This document shows positions 1 through 7,536 of a stretch of DNA of 15,044 nucleotides, piece after piece. The notes beneath the pieces were generated by a model, which saw only the letters and a list, made by a program, of their open reading frames with translations, ran no database searches and had not been told where the DNA came from. The stretch comes from CAADGY01 sp900696665. Lineage in GTDB: Bacteria; Acidobacteriota; Terriglobia; Bryobacterales; Bryobacteraceae. The translations under genes were made by a program, and so were the position numbers. Each line of letters starts with the position of its first letter. Within the stretch, counting starts at the first letter, position 1. The stretch spans positions 1 to 15,044 of the forward strand of contig JAPSFM010000120.1 in NCBI GenBank assembly GCA_035063885.1, written 5' to 3'.

Positions 1-207
1 TGTGGAAAGCCAACGTGTCATTGTGCAAAGAAGGGAGCCAAGGGCCATGGTCCTTCCTACTCGCTGACGCACGCCGTCTCCGGCAAGACCTTCACGCACG
101 TGATCCCGGCCGGGGACGCCGCCGAACGAACCCGCGCACAGTTGAAGGAGTATCATCGCTTTCGCCATCTGGTGCAACAGTTGATTGCGGTTTCCGAGCA
201 GATCTGA
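1..207 (+). CDS. DUF6788-like small protein, 5' partial (insertion-element accessory ORF)
   Basis: Reading frame 1 is open from the window edge to TGA at 205-207 and gives 68 residues. It begins with a Cys-rich motif (CGKPTCHCAKKG) followed by HGPSYSLTHAVSGKT and a helical end (EYHRFRHLVQQLIAVSEQI). This order, a CGKxxCxC knuckle, then HGPxYxL, then a short helix, is what I recall of DUF6788 proteins, which often lie just upstream of transposase genes. The start lies outside the window. The stop falls just after SEQI, where the family usually continues with Cys and more residues, so the 3' end was probably also cut by the deletion that removed the transposase N-terminus. Its role is not known to me. 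The cysteines suggest a small metal-binding, possibly DNA-binding, protein. Confidence 0.6.
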   Translation, partial: CGKPTCHCAKKGAKGHGPSYSLTHAVSGKTFTHVIPAGDAAERTRAQLKEYHRFRHLVQQLIAVSEQI

Positions 208-571
208 CTCGAAGCAGGGTCGGGATTGGGCGCAACGACGACACGAGGAACTCGACAGCGGACGTATCCCCGATTTGTTGCGAGCCATTCGCCGCCATGC
301 CGCTGGCTATGATGACGCCAGGAAGTGCCTGCAATACATCCATCGCAACCGGGACCGGATGAAGTACCCGGCCTTTCAAGCGCAGGGCTTGTGCACATCC
401 ACCGGCGTCGTCGAGGCTGGCTGCAAGCTGGCCGCCGGAACACGCCTCAAGCGTGCAGGGATGCACTGGACCACTGCCGGCGCCAATGCCATCATTGCCC
501 TCCGGTGTTGCCGCCTCAGCGGCCGTTTTCAGGATTTCTGGGAACGCCGCGCCGGCCGGAGAGCCGCGTGA
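208..571 (+). pseudogene. ISKra4-type transposase, C-terminal fragment
   Basis: The frame ending at TGA 569-571 encodes about 120 residues matching the C-terminal part of ISKra4-type transposases: WAQRRHEELDSGRI, ARKCLQYIHRNRDRMKYP, GLCTSTGVVEAGCK with the conserved Glu-Ala-Gly-Cys, then RLKRAGMHW, GANAIIALRCC and RFQDFWERR. The GVVEAGCK-RLK-GMHW block carries the last catalytic acidic residue in this family, as I recall it. The only start in frame is a TTG at 185 inside the DUF6788-like ORF, which has no credible ribosome site. Family members are usually several hundred residues long, so more than half is missing. This is a broken gene left by an internal deletion, not a small functional protein. 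Confidence 0.75.
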
Positions 572-606
572 CCCTCACTCGTTACCACTTTTCAGTCGTG
601 CACCCA

Positions 607-626
607 GGTTCAGTCCGGTTCAGTCC
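607..626. repeat. Perfect 10-base tandem duplication (GGTTCAGTCC x2)
   Basis: GGTTCAGTCC occurs twice without a spacer, at 607-616 and 617-626. It lies about 35 bases past the end of the transposase fragment, so it could be connected with the element end or be a simple slippage product. Confidence 0.8.
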
Positions 627-961
627 AATGCGGTAATCCCTCTGGGGCATAGGTCTAAAGATTCCGCTGAACAGATGCCTGCGGACTCGGTGCCCTAACC
701 TGGGAGTCCGAAGCAGAGCCGATGAGCCAGCCGAATCTGCCGACGCTGATCTTCACTTCCCGTGAGCTTTCTGCGGAATGCCAGGCGGCCGATCGAGTAG
801 TTGGCGAAGGTGTTGCCCCAATGGAGGGCGTCTTCCGCGACAACGAGCTGACGCGGCTGCAACCCGAATTCCCTGCCGGACCGCAGAGCTTCCGTGACGA
901 GGCATGCGCGTGCCCGGACTGAAGCCTGTCCTCCGGGAAGGAGGGATCACAGTCCTTCAAT

Positions 962-979
962 TTCTTTCAGTTCTTTCAG
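962..979. repeat. Perfect 9-base tandem duplication (TTCTTTCAG x2)
   Basis: TTCTTTCAG is repeated directly at 962-970 and 971-979, and the related TCCTTCAAT precedes it. The repeat ends 10 bases before the -35 box of the receptor promoter, where an activator or UP-like element could act. No function can be shown from sequence alone. Confidence 0.75.
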
Positions 980-988
980 TTCCGGCCC

Positions 989-1017
989 TTGACGCTGACC
1001 AGGGACATGAATATACT
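989..1017 (+). promoter_or_regulatory. Sigma70-type promoter of the TonB-dependent receptor
   Basis: TTGACG (989-994) and TATACT (1012-1017) are separated by exactly 17 bases. They match the housekeeping consensus in 5 of 6 positions each. Transcription would start near 1024, giving a leader of about 90 bases before the ATG at 1115. The TTG of the -35 box is also the first possible start of the open frame, so a start there is very unlikely for transcripts from this promoter. Confidence 0.65.
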
Positions 1018-1101
1018 ACCCGCAGTTATCTTTGGGGATGCGGATGACGATTCCAATGTCCGGATTCCCGCGTCAGCAACTGGGCACGACTTTCTGTCTT
1101 T

Positions 1102-1106
1102 GGGAG
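1102..1106 (+). promoter_or_regulatory. Ribosome binding site that sets the receptor start at 1115
   Basis: GGGAG lies 8 bases before the ATG at 1115. The next in-frame ATG (1133) has no such sequence, and the upstream in-frame candidates (989, 1007) lie before the expected transcription start. Confidence 0.6.
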
Positions 1107-1114
1107 ATGCCTCC

Positions 1115-4100
1115 ATGAGACTCCTCACTGTCATGGGAAAAGGAATTTCCTGCTTCCTCGCCGCCGTCGTGTTGACAACTCCTGCCTGGCCGCAAGCAAG
1201 CACGGCGACAGTCAGCGGAACGGTACGCGATCAATCGGCCGCAGTGGTTCCAACCGCTTCGGTAACACTGTCGAACACAGCAACGGGCGTAAGTTCAACT
1301 ACGCTAACGAACACGACAGGATTCTACATTTTCGCCGGTGTCGTGCCCGGGCCATACAATCTGCTCGTAGAGGCTCCAGGCATGCAGAAGTTCGAAGGTA
1401 AACTGACAGTTCAGGTTCAGCAAAGCGCGGTAGTAGACGCAGTGCTGAAACTGGGTCAGACAGCAACCGAGGTTACGGTTCGGGACGTGACACCGATAGT
1501 GACGGTGGATAACCCGACTTTGAGTCACGTGCTGGAGCGCGAACGGATCGAGCAACTGCCGGTAAACGGCCGCTTTATTACGGAACTCCTTCAGACCGTC
1601 CCTGGATTGGAGCAGGAGACCGAGTACGATTCAGTGAGCACGCGCGCTTTTGGAATGCGGCGCGGGTCGACGGAGTTCGTGCTAGATGGCGCTTCCACGA
1701 CCGATCGGCTGATGGGAGGAGTATTCCGCCGGCCGGCCGGTTTGGACACGATTCAGGAGTTCAAGGTAGAGACGAATGTGTCCTCGGCGAAGTTGGCACG
1801 TCCAGCCACGGTGATCATGTCGACCAAAAGCGGGACGAATCAACTGCATGGCTCGGCATTCGAGACGCACCGCAACAACGGCATAGGTAAAGCGCGCACG
1901 CGCACGGACTTTTACGAAAAGCCGCCGCAATTGATCCGCAACGAGTTCGGTGTATCGGCGGGAGCACCTGTGTTTCTCCCCAAGCTCTACAACGGTAAAA
2001 ACCGTACCTTCTGGTTTTTTGCCTACGAAGCTCACCGTAACATGACGGCCAGCACACAGGGATATTCCCTTCCGACGCCGGCAATGCGTAATGGCGATTT
2101 CCGCGGTCTGATCGATTCGCAGGGCCGCCAACTCAAGATCTACGACCCGTGGACGACCAACCCGCAAACCTGGGAGCGCCAGCAGATCTCTTACAACGGC
2201 CAGTTGAATGTAATCGACCCCAACCGGATAAGCCCTTTGATGAAGTATTTACTCGAAATCACGCCGCTGCCGACTCTGGCCAACGTCAACCCGCTGGTGG
2301 CTCCCAACTTCTTCGGCCCACAACCGAACCGGCGGCGGGATTGGACGGTAACTACCCGCATTGACCATCGCTTTTCTGAGAATGACCAGTTCTACGGGCG
2401 GTACACGCAGGGAAAATATCACCTGTTCCGGCAGTTCTACACGTTCGTCGCTCTGAACGACGTTGGCGGTACTGTGACACGGACTGCGCCAAACAAGGCT
2501 GCGGCGGCTTCGTGGGTGCACACATTTTCACCCACGTTTTTTAATGAGGTGCTGGTGAGTGGATCGACTGAGACCTGGCGTTCGGGAACCGGCGACCCTA
2601 ATACCCGATGGTCCGACCAGTTGGGGATTCCGAATCCTAACAACGTGGCCGGCTGGCCCGCCCTCTATAGTCACGGCCTGGACATGGACTTTGAAACGGA
2701 GAACACGCAGACAACTCCGTTCGCCTTCTACATCATTGACGATAACGCCACGAAAATTGTAGGCAGGCACGAACTCCAGTTTGGCTTCCACTATCGATGG
2801 GACAAGCTGGATACGCTTCCGGAGCAGCAATACACGCAAGGCCAGGCGAATGGCTCCAGCATTTTCACTTCTCTATACGACCCGTCGACCTCCCCCAATA
2901 ACCCGCTCCCGACGCAACAGACCGGCTACAACCTCGCCAGCAGCTATCTGGGGTTGATGAACTACTACGTGCAGCTCGGTCATCCGTTGTTTAAGATGCG
3001 GGCGCAGGAGTATGCCTTCTACTTCCAGGATAATTTCAAGGTGAACTCGCGACTGACTCTGAACCTCGGTTTGCGTTACGATTACTGGCCGGCTAACCGC
3101 GAGATCAGCAACCTGTTGACTTCGTTCGACCCCGCAAAGAGGGCGATCGTGTTGGGCTCTGACCTGGAGACGATGTACCGGCTTGGAGCGACCCTTCCTT
3201 CAGTGGTGGAGAGAATGCAGTCGCTGGGCGTGAAGTTCATCGGTTATGAGGAAGCCGGGCTGCCGAAGTCTCTCTACAAGGTCCCGAAAACGAATTTCGG
3301 TCCGCGGGCAGGATTCGCATACCGGTTCGGGGGTAACGACAGATCGATGGTGCTCCGCGGCGGCTACCGGATCTCACATTTTACGATTCCGCTCCGTGCC
3401 TGGACCGCGCAACAGCGCTCGAATGCACCCTATTATGCGCGCTTGACCAGCAACATAAACGACTCCGCTCTTTCGCCGGACGGGATTGCCAACTACTATA
3501 TGAGGTCGGTGCCGGCGATCGTCGCGGGTGTGAACAGCCGGGACGCGATCAGTCTGTCGAACGTGAGTTCAATCGTTCGGGGATCGCCATTTGCAAGCTA
3601 TTTTGCACGGAACCAGCCGGATACGCGAGTTCACGACTGGAACTTGACTCTGGAAAAGGAGGTCATGCCGAACACCGTCGTGCGTGCGTCGTATGTCGGC
3701 AATCACACCAGCAATCTCGAACTGCTCTACGATTACAATGGTGCGACTCCGGAATACATCTGGTATGTGACCAAGAGAGAGCGGCTGCCCACCGGCGAGT
3801 ACGCCAACGTAGCCCGCCGCTTTTATGACCAGACGGTATACGGCACGGTCCAGGAATACCGCAAGAGCGGTTGGGGCAATTTCAGCGGTATGACGCTCGA
3901 AGCCGAACGCCGCTACAGCGGCGGTTACGGCTTCCAACTGTTCTACAGCGTCGGGAACGCTCTCGAAGCAGGTGGTGAGCAGTGGCGGATTCGGGTTCCC
4001 GAAGTAAACTCGTATCTTCCGGGCGCGGTGCCGGCGGACTTTCACGAGCGCGCACGGTTGTTACACTACCGCCGGGACGCGGATGTTCCAAAACACCGGC

Positions 4101-4819
4101 TTCGATGGAATTGGATTGCAGACCTACCCTTCGGCCGGGGCAAAGCGTTGGGACGTAATTCCGGCGGCATATTGGACAAAGTTATCGGCGGATGGCAGAT
4201 CGCCGGCATGGGCTCACTGCGCAGCACTTACTTCGCATTGCCGACCGGAGTTTATCCTACTGGAGAAAAGGTCGAGCTTTATGGCTACCAGTATCCCATC
4301 GAGGATTGCCGCAGCGGCGCCTGCCGGCCTGGCTACCTTTGGTGGAACGGATACATTCCCGCAAGCCGAATCAACAGCCACGATGCCTCTGGAAGGCCTA
4401 ATGGCATTATGGGCGTGCCGGACAACTACAAACCTGCGGCACAGCCGTTGATTCCATGGGGCTCCACGGTGCTGCCACCCAATGCGCCGGCGAATACCAA
4501 TGTCGCTTCCTTCTGGGACACGAACACGGTCTGGATTCCGCTCGAAAACGGCACGGTACAGCGCACAACCTTCAACGACAACCTGCATCCATGGCAGAAC
4601 CAGTATCTGCCCAGTGTCCGGCAGTGGGGCCTGGACGCTTCGCTGTTCAAGACAATTGCGTTCGGAGAGCAATTCAGGGTGCGATTCAACGCAGATTTTT
4701 TCAACGTGCTGAATGCTCCTGGTAATCCTAACAGCGTGGGAAGCAATGGGGTCCTGAACACATTTAACAGCGGTCAGCCGGCACGTGAATTGCAGCTCAC
4801 CCTACGACTGACATGGTAG
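1115..4819 (+). CDS. TonB-dependent receptor, Oar-like, with carboxypeptidase-regulatory-like domain
   Basis: This outer-membrane beta-barrel protein of 1234 residues probably imports a large or scarce substrate using TonB energy. The start at 1115 gives a Sec signal peptide (MRLLTVMGKG, then a hydrophobic stretch ending near PAWPQA). A carboxypeptidase-regulatory-like beta-sandwich follows at about 30-115 (TVSGTVRDQSAAVVPTASV, TGFYIFAGVVPGPYNLLVEA). The plug covers about 125-240 (ERIEQLPVNGR, QTVPGL). The barrel runs from about 240, beginning with TKSGTNQLHGSAFE, a block typical of acidobacterial Oar-like receptors, and ends in an aromatic residue (LQLTLRLTW), as expected for outer-membrane insertion. 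The open frame continues 42 codons upstream, but the promoter and ribosome site argue against using them. No SusD-like partner or sigma/anti-sigma pair is adjacent, so the substrate is unknown. It has its own promoter and terminator, so it is probably monocistronic. Confidence 0.9.
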   Translation: MRLLTVMGKGISCFLAAVVLTTPAWPQASTATVSGTVRDQSAAVVPTASVTLSNTATGVSSTTLTNTTGFYIFAGVVPGPYNLLVEAPGMQKFEGKLTVQVQQSAVVDAVLKLGQTATEVTVRDVTPIVTVDNPTLSHVLERERIEQLPVNGRFITELLQTVPGLEQETEYDSVSTRAFGMRRGSTEFVLDGASTTDRLMGGVFRRPAGLDTIQEFKVETNVSSAKLARPATVIMSTKSGTNQLHGSAFETHRNNGIGKARTRTDFYEKPPQLIRNEFGVSAGAPVFLPKLYNGKNRTFWFFAYEAHRNMTASTQGYSLPTPAMRNGDFRGLIDSQGRQLKIYDPWTTNPQTWERQQISYNGQLNVIDPNRISPLMKYLLEITPLPTLANVNPLVAPNFFGPQPNRRRDWTVTTRIDHRFSENDQFYGRYTQGKYHLFRQFYTFVALNDVGGTVTRTAPNKAAAASWVHTFSPTFFNEVLVSGSTETWRSGTGDPNTRWSDQLGIPNPNNVAGWPALYSHGLDMDFETENTQTTPFAFYIIDDNATKIVGRHELQFGFHYRWDKLDTLPEQQYTQGQANGSSIFTSLYDPSTSPNNPLPTQQTGYNLASSYLGLMNYYVQLGHPLFKMRAQEYAFYFQDNFKVNSRLTLNLGLRYDYWPANREISNLLTSFDPAKRAIVLGSDLETMYRLGATLPSVVERMQSLGVKFIGYEEAGLPKSLYKVPKTNFGPRAGFAYRFGGNDRSMVLRGGYRISHFTIPLRAWTAQQRSNAPYYARLTSNINDSALSPDGIANYYMRSVPAIVAGVNSRDAISLSNVSSIVRGSPFASYFARNQPDTRVHDWNLTLEKEVMPNTVVRASYVGNHTSNLELLYDYNGATPEYIWYVTKRERLPTGEYANVARRFYDQTVYGTVQEYRKSGWGNFSGMTLEAERRYSGGYGFQLFYSVGNALEAGGEQWRIRVPEVNSYLPGAVPADFHERARLLHYRRDADVPKHRLRWNWIADLPFGRGKALGRNSGGILDKVIGGWQIAGMGSLRSTYFALPTGVYPTGEKVELYGYQYPIEDCRSGACRPGYLWWNGYIPASRINSHDASGRPNGIMGVPDNYKPAAQPLIPWGSTVLPPNAPANTNVASFWDTNTVWIPLENGTVQRTTFNDNLHPWQNQYLPSVRQWGLDASLFKTIAFGEQFRVRFNADFFNVLNAPGNPNSVGSNGVLNTFNSGQPARELQLTLRLTW

Positions 4820-4871
4820 GTTCGGGCGGCCGCGGGCGCTGCCCTCGATGGGTGGTGGGCGTGAGCGGGTT

Positions 4872-4886
4872 GGCGGCGGTACCGCC
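4872..4886. repeat. Palindrome GGCGGTACCGCC sharing its arm with the terminator
   Basis: GGCGGT (4875-4880) is followed directly by ACCGCC (4881-4886), a perfect 12-base palindrome. The longer arm GGCGGCGGT (4872-4880) recurs at 4893-4901 as the left arm of the terminator stem, so the two hairpins could exchange arms in RNA. Confidence 0.55.
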
Positions 4887-4892
4887 CTGCAC

Positions 4893-4915
4893 GGCGGCGG
4901 TCTTCACCGCCTTTT
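4893..4915 (+). terminator. Rho-independent terminator of the receptor gene
   Basis: GGCGGT (4896-4901), loop CTTC, ACCGCC (4906-4911) and TTTT (4912-4915) form a perfect 6-pair GC-rich stem with a short U-tract, about 75 bases past the receptor stop codon. The U-tract is short, but position and orientation fit. Confidence 0.6.
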
Positions 4916-4963
4916 CGTGCCGGCCGGGTATGGCTCCGCGGGAGTATCGGTTTTTAGCTCCAG

Positions 4964-5125
4964 CAGGCGCGCCGGAAAGAGGCGGTCGTGGCACGCGGTC
5001 ACTTCGAGTGACCCGAATCATCTGGAGGCCTATCTCAACCTGGACTTAAGCCCGCTCCTGCGGAACATCGAGACGCCATAGCTCGAGTACGGGCGGAATT
5101 GGAAGCTATGCGTGAGATTAAGTAA
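4964..5125 (+). pseudogene. Decayed TPR-like coding remnant
   Basis: No single frame is open, but pieces in two frames together resemble the end of a tetratricopeptide-repeat protein. Frame A gives QARRKEAVVA (4964-4993). A second frame from 4995 gives SDPNHLEAYLNLDLSPLL, close to the usual DPN-x-x-EAYLNLG TPR helix. Frame A then resumes with AEHRDAIARVRAELEAMREI and a TAA at 5123-5125. Two compensating indels, near 5005 and 5060, would join them. TPR proteins are common in acidobacterial genomes near Oar-like receptors and secreted enzymes. The last codons overlap the start of the kelch gene, suggesting a once-coupled pair. It could be chance, since it is short, but three matching segments in order are suggestive. 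Confidence 0.4.
4997..5013. promoter_or_regulatory. Perfect inverted repeat upstream of the kelch gene
   Basis: GGTCACT (4997-5003), TCG, AGTGACC (5007-5013) form a perfect 7-base inverted repeat with a 3-base centre, about 100 bases upstream of the kelch start. It could be an operator for a dimeric regulator or an RNA hairpin. It lies inside the decayed TPR-like sequence near one proposed frame break, so it may be incidental. Confidence 0.35.
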
Positions 5126-7517
5126 CAGCGTCGTATCACCAATCCTTATGTGGCTGCGCTTTGTTTCTCTACTTGTATCTGCCACGATTGCCACTGCCGC
5201 CGGCATTCCGCCGAATCAATGGGTGGAACTGGTCCGGGATTCTTCCGGGGGGCGCCGGGGCAGCGCGGTTCGTTATGTGCCTGATGCCGGCGCGTTCTTT
5301 TTGTGGGGATTCTTCGATTACGATCCCGAATTCCTACAGGAACATCCATTGATGGAAGTCCCTGAATACGACGTCGTCGCATTCGACCCTGCTATTGGCC
5401 GCTGGCAGAATCAACTGCCGAAGTCGCGCGAGCGGGAGTGGAGCCATAAGCTTCCGCTGGCCTATGTTCCACGGACGTATTCGGCGATCACCAGCGGGAG
5501 TGAGCGCACGGTGCTGCGCGGTGCCACGAATGACGCCCCCGGCGTGCCTCGTCCCGACCTTAACATAGTCTTCGATCAGGTTGCCTGGCATCCGCGGATG
5601 AAGTCGCTCCTGTATTTCACGGGTGGGTTGACGGCAGCCTACGACACCGCCGGGAGGCGCTGGACGGACCTTCGTCCACTCCACTCTCCACCGCCCGTAG
5701 TGGGCGGCTCGCTGGCATATGATCCGGTCAACGGCGAAATGGTTCTGTTTGGAGGCGGTCATGTCGCGGAAAGGGACCAGAACGGCAATCTCGCCGGCTA
5801 CACCGGAACCTGGGTTCTTCGCGACCGCGACTGGCTCATGTTGCCCCCGGGTGTGCAGCCGCCGCCGCGCATGAATACACGAATGGCCGCGGACACGCAT
5901 AATGGTGTGCTCGTGCTGTTCGGAGGCGACGGCCAGAGCCATTTCCTGGCGGATACATGGCTGTACGACATGAAAACGCGGTCATGGCGGCTGTCCAAGG
6001 CAACTGCGGGACCCGAAGGGCGCGCGGGGCACTTCACCGTATACGATCCCGGAACAGGCTGGGTCATTATTGGCGGCGGATACAACCAACGTGACCTTAC
6101 AGACATGTGGGCATACGACGCGGCCGCCGACCGGTGGTGGGAACTGGATGCCAAAGTTCCGGCAGGGTTCTACATCACCGCTGACATTGCTTCGGACAAG
6201 CGGCTGATTGTGCTGTTGACGAATAGCCGGCGGCCGGATGACCGGATGACTTGCAACGTGCTTTATCCGGTTCGTACGACCTACGGATTTCGGATCGATT
6301 CAAAGGCCCTCAGGACCGCTGCCAGGCCTGCTACGGTGCGGCATGAGCCGGTCACAAAGCGGGTGAACGCGAATAGAGCATCCGCGAAAGCCCGCCTTGA
6401 CTCGCTACCGTTGAACCAGTGGGTATTGCTAAACAACACTAAGGAAAGCGCGCCGGTCCGCACCTGGGGCTCGGCTACATTCGATACCACGCGCGGTGAA
6501 ATCCTCTATTGGGGTGGAGGCCATTGCGGCTATGGCGGCAGCGATGTGGATGCGTATAGTCTCGAAACAAACCGATGGCGCTTCGCCGATGATGCTCCTG
6601 AGTTTCCCGAGCGGGCCTGGGACTTGGGCGTACGCTCTGCCGGCGTCACGTTCCGCGGATCTCCATGGACGGAACACGGCCGGAGGATCTACGCTTACGA
6701 TCCTGTCAGCGGGAACATGATCATGGCCATCGGGATCCGCCTGACAACCGGATACGATCCGGAAGCGTTGCGAGACTGCCCGGCGAGGAGGACTGTGGCG
6801 CCCGACGCGATTGTGCAGACTCCGTCCTCCTACACACGCAACACAACGTTCAGCTACGACACCCAATCGGGCAGATGGGAACTCGCCGGTCCCGCTCCGC
6901 TGGGAGTGGATACGCTGGTCAGTACGCCCCACGGCGTCATGGGGGTCAACGTTAATTGGCGGTCACGGTTGAACGATGCCGGCTACCAGCTTCCATGGAG
7001 GTCCCAGGATCCGCCGGTGGATCACACTGTGTACCTGTTTAACCTGGCAGGCAAACGCTGGACGCGTCTTGGAAGCGGGCAGCCGTCGCCTCAAAACCTC
7101 TATGAAATGACCAGCCTTGCCTATGACACCAAGCGTAACCGCCTGATGTTGCATGGCGGGGGAGCACGGCGGAATGAGTTGTGGGCTTTTGATTACCGGA
7201 CGCGGCGCTGGATTCATTTGAAACCGGAAGGAGACAGCCCCGCGGCCAGTCGTGAAGCCGTCTATCTTCCGGCGGCAGATGTCCTGCTCATCAGTTCGCC
7301 GGCTCCTGAGAACCGCGGCGTTCTGGCGCTGTGGGCCTATTCGCCGGACAAGAACAGGTGGCGCAGGGTCGCGGCCTCTTTCGCCGGAGGGGCGCCGCGC
7401 GGAGCTGCGGGGCAGAACCGGGCGATGGTCTACGACCCAAAGCACGATCTGATATTGCTGGTTTTGGGTGAGTCGCTTGGCAAAGCGGCCATTTACGGGA
7501 TGCGATACAGCCCGTGA
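5112..7517 (+). CDS. Secreted kelch-repeat beta-propeller protein, two-halved
   Basis: The protein has 801 residues from the GTG at 5112, which has GGAAG 6 bases upstream. An ATG at 5148 (MWLRFVSLLVSATIATAA) gives a cleaner signal peptide but no ribosome site, so the start is uncertain by 12 residues. After the signal peptide come kelch-type blades, for example LAYDPVNGEMVLFGGGHV, HNGVLVLFGGDGQSHFLADT, WLYDMKTRSW, VIIGGGYNQRDLTDMWAYD, ILYWGGGHCGYGGSDVDAYS and RLMLHGGGARRNELWAFDYR. The phrase NQWV opens each half (residues 35-38 and 435-438), pointing to two tandem propellers or an ancient duplication. No enzyme motif, membrane anchor or sorting signal is visible, so a binding or scaffold role outside the cytoplasm is likely. 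No sugar- or protein-specific ligand can be named. It follows the receptor on the same strand but behind a terminator. Confidence 0.8.
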   Translation: MRLSNSVVSPILMWLRFVSLLVSATIATAAGIPPNQWVELVRDSSGGRRGSAVRYVPDAGAFFLWGFFDYDPEFLQEHPLMEVPEYDVVAFDPAIGRWQNQLPKSREREWSHKLPLAYVPRTYSAITSGSERTVLRGATNDAPGVPRPDLNIVFDQVAWHPRMKSLLYFTGGLTAAYDTAGRRWTDLRPLHSPPPVVGGSLAYDPVNGEMVLFGGGHVAERDQNGNLAGYTGTWVLRDRDWLMLPPGVQPPPRMNTRMAADTHNGVLVLFGGDGQSHFLADTWLYDMKTRSWRLSKATAGPEGRAGHFTVYDPGTGWVIIGGGYNQRDLTDMWAYDAAADRWWELDAKVPAGFYITADIASDKRLIVLLTNSRRPDDRMTCNVLYPVRTTYGFRIDSKALRTAARPATVRHEPVTKRVNANRASAKARLDSLPLNQWVLLNNTKESAPVRTWGSATFDTTRGEILYWGGGHCGYGGSDVDAYSLETNRWRFADDAPEFPERAWDLGVRSAGVTFRGSPWTEHGRRIYAYDPVSGNMIMAIGIRLTTGYDPEALRDCPARRTVAPDAIVQTPSSYTRNTTFSYDTQSGRWELAGPAPLGVDTLVSTPHGVMGVNVNWRSRLNDAGYQLPWRSQDPPVDHTVYLFNLAGKRWTRLGSGQPSPQNLYEMTSLAYDTKRNRLMLHGGGARRNELWAFDYRTRRWIHLKPEGDSPAASREAVYLPAADVLLISSPAPENRGVLALWAYSPDKNRWRRVAASFAGGAPRGAAGQNRAMVYDPKHDLILLVLGESLGKAAIYGMRYSP

Positions 7518-7536
7518 CCGGCTAATCGAAGCAGAT

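Larger units (their letters stand above)
1..571 (+). mobile_element. Remnant of an ISKra4-type insertion element, internally deleted
   Basis: Two transposon-related fragments lie head to tail: a DUF6788-like ORF ending at 207 and the C-terminal third of an ISKra4-type transposase from about 208 to 571. The part that should encode the transposase N-terminus and most of its catalytic domain is missing, so the element cannot move by itself. The left end lies outside the window. I could not identify a right terminal inverted repeat or target-site duplication after 571. The fragment sits upstream of the receptor gene and does not interrupt any recognisable gene here. The family assignment rests on remembered conserved C-terminal residues of ISKra4 transposases, not on a search. 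Confidence 0.65.
572..988. other. Intergenic region with no convincing gene
   Basis: This stretch separates the insertion-element remnant from the receptor promoter. Short open frames exist on both strands (for example 722-922 on the plus strand), but none has a ribosome site, a recognisable motif or the codon pattern of the neighbours. It contains a perfect 10-base tandem duplication at 607-626, a small hairpin at 930-944 (CCTCC, loop GGGAA, GGAGG) with no following T-run, and a 9-base tandem duplication at 962-979 just upstream of the promoter. It may include the lost right end of the insertion element. Confidence 0.5.

Noticed and set aside
722..922. Possible 66-residue gene on the plus strand
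   Set aside because: No ribosome site, no recognisable motif, and an overlapping open frame of similar quality exists on the other strand. Likely chance in GC-rich DNA.
930..944. Hairpin CCTCC-GGGAA-GGAGG as a terminator
   Set aside because: The stem has only five pairs, no T-run follows, and no gene ends nearby.
989..1114. N-terminal extension of the receptor from TTG 989 or ATG 1007
   Set aside because: Both codons lie within the promoter, the extension is not signal-like, and it would bury the good signal peptide that starts at 1115.
3569..4045. 158-residue minus-strand open frame within the receptor gene
   Set aside because: Entirely inside the barrel region of the receptor, with no ribosome site or motif.
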